Shown one piece after another: positions 1-8,300 of a DNA stretch of 12,172 nt. How positions within the stretch are numbered: the first letter of the stretch is position 1; every line of letters begins with the position of its first letter. The stretch spans positions 9,587-21,758 of the forward strand of contig FLMG01004707.1 in the NCBI GenBank assembly GCA_900088475.1, read 5' to 3'. The DNA is from Hyphochytrium catenoides. Its lineage: Eukaryota > Sar > Hyphochytriomycetes > Hyphochytriales > Hyphochytriaceae. The translations under genes and the position numbers were made by a program. The notes beneath the pieces are model-generated. The model saw nothing but the letters and a program-made list of their open reading frames with translations, searched no databases and was not told the origin of the DNA.

Positions 1-856
1 AGAGATATTGAAGAGAAGAGAGAGCAAGTAAGAGAGAGAAAGGAAGAGGACGAAAAAGAGAGGAAAGAATTGTAGAGGAGAGAGGAGCGGAGCCCAGCAG
101 CATGAATGATGATGAACAAAAGGTGAGCAAGAGAGAAGAGAGATAAAGAGACGTTCTTCGATCATTTGAAGGCGTGAGAGAAGAGAGAGATCACCCCCGC
201 AGCTCTCTTCTCGTACCTTCAGATCCATCTCCAGGAACCGGAGGAGATATCCTAGCGCTTCCCTACGGCCAGTGGGCCATGAGCTATGACCAACCCTGAA
301 GGGTAACGAGACGCGACCTATCTTTCCTCTTCCCTTACTCAAAAGCAGGCTCTTCTCCGTCCGCTGCTTCCCTGCCGTTCTCTCTTTCTCTCCTGCGGTA
401 AGGACTGAGTGGATTGTCTATCAAAGACAGGAACTGCTTCAAGGACTGACGAGGAGCTTTGCTAGCGCTCCGCCGTCAGAGTCCAGGAGATGTCTATTCA
501 GGCAGGCGATTCTCCTTTGTTAGCATGCAAGATGGCGGAAAAGTTAGAAGGACGCCAGCGTCGTTTACACTGAGCAGCGAGGCAGCAGCGGAAAAGAAGC
601 ATCGGCTACCTCTAAGCTAGCCTTCGAGAGATCGCTCATAGCCCTCTTTACAAGCTGGACAACTGAGTTGCCCTCCGCAAGTTCATTTGAACGGCGGTGG
701 GCCATCCAAGAAAGCGCTCCAATCTTGTCGCTGTGCCACTCTTTCATCCTAGCAGTGACCCTGAACTCGTGACGCTGTCAGACACCCGAAAGCTCCGCCT
801 GGTCATCTCTCTCTTCAAGCATCACCTAGTTAAGGAAGCTGCAGGGTTAGCCCGCC
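1..856 (+). other. Region upstream of CEP44; no certain gene
   Basis: No complete gene is recognisable here. The first 170 or so bases are strongly purine-rich (GA repeats). Within them one frame is open from base 1 to a TAG at 73-75 and encodes a highly charged Glu/Lys/Arg stretch. An ATG at 102 followed by six codons ends at a good donor (AAAAG then GTGAGC, GT at 123-124). Either could be an exon of a neighbouring transcript or of a CEP44 leader, but purine-rich DNA gives such patterns by chance. A further possible donor (GCG then GTAAGG) lies near 398. The rest has no recognisable conserved protein block and probably holds the promoter and 5' UTR of the gene starting at 857. Confidence 0.5.
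528..573 (+). promoter_or_regulatory. Near-TISU/YY1-type element with a 13-codon upstream ORF
   Basis: CAAGATGGCGGA at 528-539 matches the TISU consensus SAASATGGCGGC in 11 of 12 positions. In animals this element combines a YY1-type promoter site with a translation start for very short leaders. The ATG at 532 opens a frame of only 13 codons and stops at TGA 571-573. It lies 325 bases upstream of the CEP44 start. It may mark the transcription start, or form an upstream ORF that dampens CEP44 translation. The match is seen directly; the function is inferred. Confidence 0.45.
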
Positions 857-3419
857 ATGGCCACCGGAGACTTGAATAACAACCTGCGCAGGCTGAGACG
901 AGAGCTGTCCTATCTAAATTTCCAGGATGAGCTAGTCACAGATGAAGAGTAAGGCCTTTCGCCGCATCTTCTTCTGCCAGAAGCTCTCATGTTTCCCAGT
1001 TGATGACTGTATGCTCTAACCGTCTCCATCTCCCACTCCTTGGCATGCTTTGTAGGCTAGCAAGTGGCTCCCCTCATGCATTCCTTGCCATTCTACACTG
1101 GGTTCTGTTTGACTTCTCTCAGTATGTCTCAAAGTTCCTTGTCTCCAAGAACTACGATCTGTACGGGAAGACAGATCTGCGCTTTATACAGGGAGTGTTT
1201 CGTCTGATGCGTGACGAGTTCAACACTCGACCACCTCTCACTCCTTCACAGGTATTTCAGTACCACATTACTGCTGACAAAGTCTATCTTCCGCATTCGA
1301 CATCCATCGTCCGCCACCCGGCTTCCTCGATCTGTCTATGTGTTCTTACGGTGGTTGCCGCTCTTTTTGTCCCTCTCCAGTTTCTTTCTCAGGGCTTTGC
1401 AGAGGTCAAGCTGATATTCACCTATGGTGTCGTCACGGCGGTACGGCGGCAACATGAAGAGATCACGAGAAAGGCAGAGAGACGGAAGGCTTCCGCCAAA
1501 TCGAGGTAAGCAGTAGCAGTGGGAGACGGAGCCACGCATCAATAGCAGAAAGCTGCGTTGTAGGGAAATAGAGAAGATAAAGAACAAAGTGTTCCATAAC
1601 TAGCAGGAGAGAGGCCAGACGCGCGCCGGCCAATGAAAACAAACAGACAATAAGTGTCCCTATCCTCTACCAGTTCTGTAGGAGAACAGAGTGCTCCAAG
1701 CTGGAAACACTATGACTCTGCTGCCTCAATTTCAAGGCATAGTAAAGATATCCAACTATCAGGAGGAGGAGCTGGAGGAAGAATAGGACTTGAAAATACT
1801 TGCAGACAGAACCGTAGACAGACGCACCCGCAGACAGGAAAGCGAGCGTCTGCGGACAATGGCCAGGCAACTGTTCTATCTCTCAAGAGCAGAGCTTCTT
1901 CCAGCAGTTTGGACACACAGACGAGCTCCATTGCCTTTCCCTACGGGAGAGAGAGTAATCAGATTGGCTCTGCCGCCTCTTCCCCTAAACCTTGGGGTTC
2001 TGTGGCTGGAGATGAGGACGATCAGAACTGGAGAAGTGAACACTCACCTAATCAGGGACTAGAGGGGGTAAGACGCAGCTCTAACATTGGATCTACACAG
2101 TGACGCTACTTGGAGCTCCCGTTCTACTTACTGCCTCTACTCGCTCTTGGCCACCATCGCACGCTCCTCGTACAGCCCTTGCCCTTTGGCCCTTCAGGCT
2201 ATTTTAAACTGTGTACAGGGTTAAGCTTTACCTTTTTGTCTGATTTCTGTCCTTCATAAGATACCCAGCGCACCAGCAAGCAAGGGTGTTTCCGAAGTGG
2301 AGCAGCAGGAGGCCATTCTTCAGCACATTCAAAGATTAAGGGTTGACCCATCCGGCCCACCGCTCGTTCGGACAAGACAGCAATCGGGCAGTTCCTCTAA
2401 AAGTTCCAGGCACTGGAATGACTTCGAAGAGAACGCCTCCCTGGCCTCCTGTGCCTCCTCAGACTTTGACAGGCTACTGGCTACTCAGCCGTATTCTCGT
2501 TCGACTTCTTCCTATCCGGAACCTATATATAACAAGGACCATGCAGATAGGCGAGATGAGCAATATGAAAAAGTGATTGAAGTAAGACCGGGTAGAGATG
2601 GTCTGTTTTTTCGGTCTGCCACGCTGCTTTCAGGCAATTTGGTGATGCTACACTTCAACTTTTACCCCTTCCTGCCATCTTTTCCTGCTCGCTCTATGTG
2701 GTCCGCTAGTGTCCGCAGAACTCTCCACCATTCTCCCACTCCCACATCCCCGTACTCATAGAGCTCACAGTGTTCTGCTACCCTCTCCTTTGCTCAGCTG
2801 CTCGGAAAGCTTGACAAAAAGTTAGATACAGTTACGGATAACCTTTCGGCCCGACTTTTGCTATTAGAGACGAGGATGAAGATTTTGGAGGGTAGAAGAG
2901 AGGAGGAGAGAAAGGAAACTCAAAGAAGCTCCGCAACAGCTTCGGTCGCCAGAGAACTTCGGGATGGGGACAATATAGGAGCAATCAGGTGAGAATAGAC
3001 TGTGTATTTTGCCCGCTTTTCTTCAGTGCTACCTCTATTGTTCAGACGATCAAGCTTTGTCTCATCTTGGTGATTCACTCCATATCTCTATTGACGTCAG
3101 CCCCTTTTTGGTATGTTATAGAAGCTCCTCGGACACTCGAAGCGTTCAGATCAGAGACAGCAGCCATATACGTGGTACAGGGGCTAATGCTGGTGACACA
3201 AGAGCTACCACTGAAAGGGTAAGCTCTATGCTTGGTTATTCTTGCTCTTATAAGCTACCTCAGCGGTGTCTTTCTTTATATATATCTCATCACTCTTCCC
3301 CTTTCTTTGACCACAAAATGCAGCCTCAGTCCCGCTTCACCGACGAGACCATTCAGCAAATTACCCAGAGGTTCAGAGAGGTTGAGCACCTCTTAGGAGC
3401 CCCTTCGGCAGCTGAATAA
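857..3419 (+). CDS. CEP44: CEP44-like centrosomal/centriolar protein, complete, 8 exons
   Basis: CEP44 is a microtubule-binding protein of the centriole proximal end, needed in animals for converting centrioles into centrosomes. Exons: 857-948, 1056-1251, 1393-1505, 1674-2067, 2261-2581, 2798-2988, 3122-3218, 3324-3419. All phases match and the total is 1,500 nt, giving 499 aa against about 390 in human. The start has an ideal context (GCCATGG) and opens with MATGDL, as in vertebrate CEP44. Residues 1 to about 130 form the family's N-terminal domain, with diagnostic blocks such as KTDLRFIQGVFRLMRDEF and GFAEVK. Exon 4 is Ser/Gln/Gly-rich and probably disordered, which explains much of the extra length. 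Exon 6 (residues about 373-415) has Leu heptads (LLGKLDKKLDTVTDNLSARL) typical of a coiled coil, and the last exon has a short amphipathic segment (RFREVEHLLG). Family and first three exons are firm. The exon 4 to 5 junction uses a CATAAG acceptor and is the least certain. Confidence 0.9.
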
Positions 3420-3920
3420 TATTAGGGTTATTGGTAGGTAGCGTACGAGAGCAAGGTGCAGCTCTGCATGAGAAGAAGATTGGTGCTGTGTACGATATGG
3501 CTGATTGCAGGAGTTAGAACGTAGAGTAGAAAGCTACATACGATGCCTTGTACTCTATTACTCATAGAAGAGCTGGTTGCCTACAGCTCTTACCGGCCAG
3601 GCACCAGACAAAACAAGAAGGATGGGAGATCAATGTCAGTGAATGGCATCGAACCCTGACAGATATCCGTCAATTAGCTTGAAAGACTGTTAATGATAGA
3701 TAACCTTTTCACGGCTACAGCTTCTAATGGGCCCTTCTCTGCCCGAGGCTCTCGCTTCGAAAAGGAGACTGCTGCTGGCTTCCCTTTTGAAGCTGGAAGA
3801 GAACTTTCTATATAGGCAACAAGGGACCTTTGCCACCAGCGGATACCCTCTAGATGTCGACTGATAAAACAAAGATATGGAGGAATAATAAATAAGTAGA
3901 GACGGCGACAACAAGGAAAA
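3420..3920. other. Convergent 3' intergenic/UTR region
   Basis: This 501-base stretch separates the stop codons of CEP44 (+) and PIGY (-). No conserved coding block is visible on either strand. The open frames present are short, Ser/Leu/Arg-rich and lack splice-compatible continuations. It most likely consists of the two 3' UTRs. A plus-strand polyadenylation hexamer lies near the PIGY stop codon. I saw no AATAAA on the minus strand here, so the PIGY poly(A) site may use a variant signal or lie inside the CEP44 gene. Confidence 0.6.
3887..3892 (+). terminator. Candidate polyadenylation signal AATAAA for CEP44
   Basis: A canonical AATAAA lies 468 bases after the CEP44 stop and is embedded in an A/T-rich run. 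Cleavage 10-30 bases downstream would end the CEP44 transcript at about the PIGY stop codon (3921-3923), so the two convergent transcripts would abut or overlap slightly. The signal is seen directly; its use is inferred. Confidence 0.4.
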
Positions 3921-4356
3921 TCAGTTATGTCGGAAGAACTTCATGCCAACCCAGCCAGTGTAGATAGAGACGACAGTCACAGGTAGCGTCAGAGGGACAA
4001 GGTAACAATAGTAAACGTCGTTAGAGATCAGGTCCAAGAACTTGTTTCCTGTCCGCGGAAGGAACTTAGAGAAAACCATACTGTACCTGAGGATGCAGGG
4101 AAGGATATTAGTTGCTGTCGAGGAGAAAGAGGTAGATAATGGAGCGCGATACGTACATAGTAAGCACAAAGAATAGGGCTGAGAACACAAGGGTCACATG
4201 GGCCCAGAAGACAACGGGGAATCTGTCGTTGCTTCTGACGGAGGGAAATATGTATGGCCGATCCGTTGGATGTTCTGGGCTGACGTTCCACCTAGGTCCC
4301 AAACTAGATGCTCCGGTGCGGCTCATTTGCGTGCTTTGAGCCGCCGAAGCGTCCAT
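3921..4356 (-). CDS. PIGY: PIG-Y, GPI-GlcNAc transferase subunit, 2 exons
   Basis: PIG-Y is a small ER membrane subunit of the complex (PIGA, C, H, P, Q, Y, DPM2) that adds GlcNAc to phosphatidylinositol, the first step of GPI-anchor synthesis. Exon 1 is 4356-4157 and exon 2 is 4086-3921. The 70-base intron has donor GTACGT, a CTAAT branch-like site and acceptor CCTCAG; the junction is phase 2 and recreates an ATG codon. The product is 121 aa from the first Met, or 111 aa from the Met at 4326; human is 71 aa. A hydrophobic helix spans about residues 47-72 and a second about 91-110. The ending GWVGMKFFRHN matches the conserved PIG-Y end (human GIKLFRHN), preceded by the family's VPLTLPVTVV block. 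Exon 2 is firm. The N-terminal 40 or so residues are not conserved and both candidate starts have mediocre contexts. The neighbouring protein PreY, which shares the human PIGY transcript, was not found. Confidence 0.86.
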
Positions 4357-4480
4357 GAAGCCCTAAAGCGACAACTTCTAAACCGCTTGCGTTTGCGTAG
4401 GGTCTCTTAAGCCCTCAGAGATTTGCCTGCTTCGTATCTTTTTTATGCTGCCAAGCTCCAAGGCCTCAGATCGTCTACAC

Positions 4481-4530
4481 GTTGAACACTCTCAAAGTGT
4501 CCCTACCAACACTGAGCTAAGCGAATCGCC
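4481..4530 (-). other. tRNA-like fragment (D arm and anticodon arm only)
   Basis: On the minus strand the sequence has a pol III A-box-like TAGCTCAGTGTTGG (4519-4506). A 5-bp stem follows (GACAC with GTGTT) around a 7-base loop TTTGAGA, which would read TGA (Ser). No convincing T arm, long variable arm or acceptor stem closes the cloverleaf; the nearest B-box-like string, GTTCAAC, is only about 20 bases away. It looks like a decayed tRNA or tRNA-derived SINE fragment, or chance. Confidence 0.2.
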
Positions 4531-4799
4531 ACTTCTTTACATGGCCAAGACTTCAGAAGTTCAGGGTGAATACCGATGACCTTCCTCTCTGCAGAGTGCT
4601 GGAACGTTTGGATGGATGGTTTCGTTGTTTTTACTCTGGTCCCAGACTCAACTTCTTACTACGGTCATTTATGCTTGCTCCACGCTCATCACAGGTTAGC
4701 TGTTGAGATCTTCACCTCTGCTCAGTAGTAGTAGGACAACAAGATATCTACTTCTTGTTGCCTGCAACCCTTGAGCTCCTCAAGGCAAGACGATCTTCT

Positions 4800-4811
4800 G
4801 AAGATGGCGCC
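4800..4811 (+). promoter_or_regulatory. Near-TISU/YY1-type element upstream of SKI2
   Basis: GAAGATGGCGCC matches SAASATGGCGGC in 11 of 12 positions. It is 575 bases upstream of the chosen SKI2 start and is the second such element on the plus strand, each preceding a plus-strand gene. It could mark the SKI2 transcription start or a genuine start codon for a short-leader mRNA. The match is seen; the use is inferred. Confidence 0.4.
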
Positions 4812-5058
4812 TGGGGACGGCACAGCATGGACGTGCACGCTCTGCTCTCATCAGAGTCTCGGACTCTCCTCTTCTCCTCTGGCCCCCCTTTCACCTTCAA
4901 GGATGATCTTTCAAAAAGCAAAAGATCTCCTAACTCTTGAGTGTAAACAGTCAACAAAAGGGAGTCTTCACATTATAGTTCACTCTCAGCCAAACGGTGG
5001 CTTTTTCACAGTAATGGCTCTCCCTTACAAATGTTCTGACCTGCGTTTCTTCACTTGA
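4804..5058 (+). other. 84-codon upstream open frame of unknown meaning
   Basis: The frame starts at an ATG with A at -3 and G at +4 inside the near-TISU element and stops at TGA 5056-5058. I do not recognise the product. It has one WTCTLC pair of cysteines early on but no second pair to complete a zinc knuckle. A segment inside it, 4943-5011, looks like a 69-base intron in the same phase (donor GTAAAC, acceptor CTTTTTCACAG), which would shorten the product by 23 residues without changing the frame. It may be an upstream ORF in the SKI2 leader, a small protein gene, or a chance frame. Confidence 0.25.
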
Positions 5059-5378
5059 GAAAACTGTCAAGATGGGACGATAATTGACATCTTCAGCAAG
5101 GTGTTTCTGCCAACTTCCTACTCAATTCGATTACTAAGAGTGTTAATCTTGAGATGATTGATTCTTACGAAGGGCAGGACGATGGATTGTCCATCAGCGC
5201 CTCGCTTCGGCATCTGAGACCGTGCCATCAGAAGCACTCAGAAAGTCAGAAGCTTCCTTGCTGCTGTCTCGAGGCGGCACAGCAGGAGAAGAAGGGCTGT
5301 TCCAGCTTATAGCCCGCTCCCACAGACCTCAAGAAGAGACTAAGCTGCTTTTCCGGCTGGCAGCTCGTGAGGGCAAGG

Positions 5379-8300
5379 ATGACGGGCCGCCTGGATATTG
5401 ACGAGTTCTTTGACGAGCTTGAAAAGTTGGATCAGTCGGAGGTTCTCGCCCGACTCAAAGAGAAAGAGGAGAAGCAGCGTACGTAATTGCAGGACCATTG
5501 ATTGCTTTCATGATAATGTCATAAGGGCACTATATGGATATAGGTGAAAGCGGTGGCGAGCTCAAGTGGCGCCTTCTGTCTTCCGGCTATCCAGGACATG
5601 CCAAGCTGCTTCTGGATGAAGATGGCCAGGAGAGGTATGCCGGTTCACTCTCTTTTGTTGGCCACAAGTGACTGACCCTTATCTCACATGTAGTCCAACC
5701 TCTCCGTACGACAACTATTTGGCCTTGCCGCCCGTGCCCCTACAATCAGCAAGTCTAGACACCCTGCTAGAAGAGTTTGAGGAGGTAGCTCTCTCGCTAA
5801 ACAAGGGGCCTTCAGTGTTTGACTGTATTACATCTCTAGCTGCTAATCTCTTACATCCCGCACTAGCGTAGCCATAGTCCGGCTACTTACCGGCTTGCTC
5901 CTTTAACCTCGTACAGGATATGCTCAACCCCTCCCAATACTTCCCAACGCGACTATGGCCACGAGGCTTCCATCACATGCTCTATACCGCGCCCATGACC
6001 CAGCCTAGGACCACACTGCGACGAAAAGACCCATCTCTTCTTAATGGAGTGTTATCTTTGGAAGAGGTGGAAGTGGAACACTTAGAAGAGGATGATCTGG
6101 CCTCTGGTGGAATGTCCATGTCCCTCCGTCGGCAACCCGGCAAGATCAGCGACCACGTTAGGGGAAAGATAGGAAATATGCCCTTTGCGCCTGGAGGACT
6201 AGAACGGAATGCAGGTGAACTAAGCTCTCCACTTGCTGACTCTTACTTATTTAACTTCTTATTTGTCCCCTCTCTCGATGATACATTCTGATGCCACAAC
6301 GAGCGCACCCATGACCCTTTTAAATCGCTTCTGACTGTACTTCTGGCACTAGAGTTGGAGGCTGAGGCAAAGGAGGATCACAGCGCCAAGTATAGGGATC
6401 AGGAATCGATTCGGTCAAGCTTGCTGCCTCTCCAGCCTGGCTTTGACGCCACTCAGGTAATTAGCGCTCATGGTCTTTGTCTATCTTTCGCCTTCCTCTC
6501 TTCCATCACGGGGTCTTCTTCCAATGGCGCTTACTTATGACTTTTTTTTTACCGGATAGAACTTCGACAAGTTACGGAGTCGGGCTCCCGGTCTTCCCGG
6601 AGGTCTTACACTGAGCGACTTCGAACGACAGGAAAAGACGCAGATCATCGTGGACCTTGAGGCAAAGGTAAGCGCCTACCATCCTCCTTCGTCCTCTTCC
6701 GGAAGTTCCTTATGTTCCTATTTGCGTAAGATTTCATGGTCAACTTCTTTGAAGCGCCTAATGGACTCTCTGCCTCTACTACTCCCAAATGATATAAATC
6801 ACGCTAGGACATCGACCATCCTCAAGCCATAGGATCAAACCCACCAGAGCTTATCTCTAAGTATGCTGAGGCTGCGCAGGATGACGAATATATGCGGTCC
6901 GTGAAGGCCAACTGGAGAGACAGAAGAGCAGCAGATTCTGTTGCCCTAAGGTAAAGAGGAGTCAACCAGTAACGGAAACAGAGACCCGCGCAGTGAATAG
7001 GTTCAGATGCTGCCAGAGCTTTCTAATCTTGCGTAGTCGACTCAGAGCTAGTCAGACTAACAGAAGATCAGCTCAGGGGCACCGAACAAACTGTCCTATG
7101 GAGGATTCTCGTTTGATGAGAGTGATGAGGAGAGCCTTTTGGGCAGTGATGATGAAGAAGAGGAAGAAGAAGAGGAAAGTGAAGAGGAAGAAAGTCACGA
7201 GGAAGAGAACAGTGCGGAAGCAGATAACGCTGATGGATCCACAGCCGAAGAAGAGCTGCAGAGGTAAAGCCTTTTAATGTGTCCATTTTAGAATCGCAGC
7301 CGCGATTCACCTTCGTTCGACCTTTCCACAGATCTTTCAAAGCTCTTGCAGCCGGTACGGGAGTGGAGACAGGGAAACAGCACGCAGGGAAGCTAGAAGA
7401 CGGGGAGCAGGATGCAGATGATGAGATGCTTGAGGCAATACTTCAAGGAGCGGACGTAGAACTGTAAGTGCTTGTAAAATGGCTTGCATTCACTTTCTTT
7501 CTCTCTTCCGCCTTAGCTTCCTCAGTAGAGTCCATCTCACTGGTAATCTCTAGGACGTTGACCTCAAAGCGTGCTGTGGCTCCTGCAAAACAGCAGCACA
7601 AGACGGAGTGGGCGGTCATGGAGACGAGCTCTGTCGCGAACTTTAGGGAGCTAGTTCCGAAGCCAGCTATTACTTATCCCTTTGAGGTAAGAGGTTGTTT
7701 TTACTAGTTGAGAGGTTGAGGAGTTATTATGATGTGGGACGATTCAAGGCAGCGAGTTTTGAAAGTTTTGAGGAGAGGCTAGCGGAGCCAAGGATATGGG
7801 TAGTGTCATACATTCAGCAGCACGCTTGTGGAAGGGTCGCATCTCCCATTTAACCTGTATGTTTTCCTGCATCTCTGCAGCTGGACACTTTCCAGAAGCA
7901 GGCAATCATTCACTTGGAGCGTAATGAGTGCGTCTTTGTGGCAGCTCACACCTCTGCAGGAAAGACTGTAGTGGCAGAGTACGCGATCGCAATGGCCATA
8001 AGGTAAAGGAGAAGAACGCTTGGTTACTCTTCCCTGTCTCAATCCCGCCCTAACGTAACGTCTATGTGTGTTTCTTCCCATGTCTCTTTCTCTTTCTTGC
8101 TCTTCGTCTCTACAGTCATATGACAAGGGCAATCTATACCTCTCCTATCAAAGCGTTGTCTAACCAGAAGTATCGAGACTTCAAGCAACGCTTCGGCTCG
8201 GACATCGGGCTGATCACAGGGGATGTGTCTGTTAACCCAGAGGCGTCGTGCCTGATTATGACCACAGAGATCCTGCGATCGATGCTATACAGGTAAGGGG

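Larger units (their letters stand above)
4357..5378. other. Divergent intergenic region between PIGY and SKI2
   Basis: About 1 kb separates the start of PIGY on the minus strand from the start of SKI2 on the plus strand, so it should contain both promoters and the SKI2 leader. I recognise no protein family in any frame. It contains a near-TISU ATG (4800-4811), an 84-codon plus-strand frame, an intron-like segment at 4943-5011, a tRNA-like fragment at 4481-4530, and an ATG-less open frame from 5158 into the SKI2 coding start. A CCCACAG acceptor-like site (ending at 5326) just before the SKI2 ATG would allow a spliced leader. Confidence 0.6.

Noticed and set aside
1-170. GA-rich start as a possible repeat array or CRISPR
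   Set aside because: No regular repeat-spacer spacing and no conserved repeat unit; it is simple purine-rich sequence.
565-747. Minus-strand 60-codon frame upstream of CEP44
   Set aside because: No recognisable family and no splice support; this length is expected by chance.
1336-1587. Minus-strand 83-codon frame
   Set aside because: It overlaps the well-supported CEP44 exon 3 in antisense and reads through pyrimidine tracts of CEP44 introns.
3690-3914. Minus-strand 74-codon frame downstream of PIGY
   Set aside because: Low-complexity Ser/Leu/Arg product with no recognisable motif, located where the PIGY 3' UTR should be.
6993-7277. Lys/Arg-rich 94-codon plus-strand frame
   Set aside because: It is the shifted frame of the acidic SKI2 exon 8; it ends in the next intron and does not join exon 9 in phase without an early stop.
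7068-7340. Minus-strand 90-codon frame
   Set aside because: Antisense shadow of the purine-rich exon 8; Leu/Pro/His composition comes from the reversed GAA repeats.
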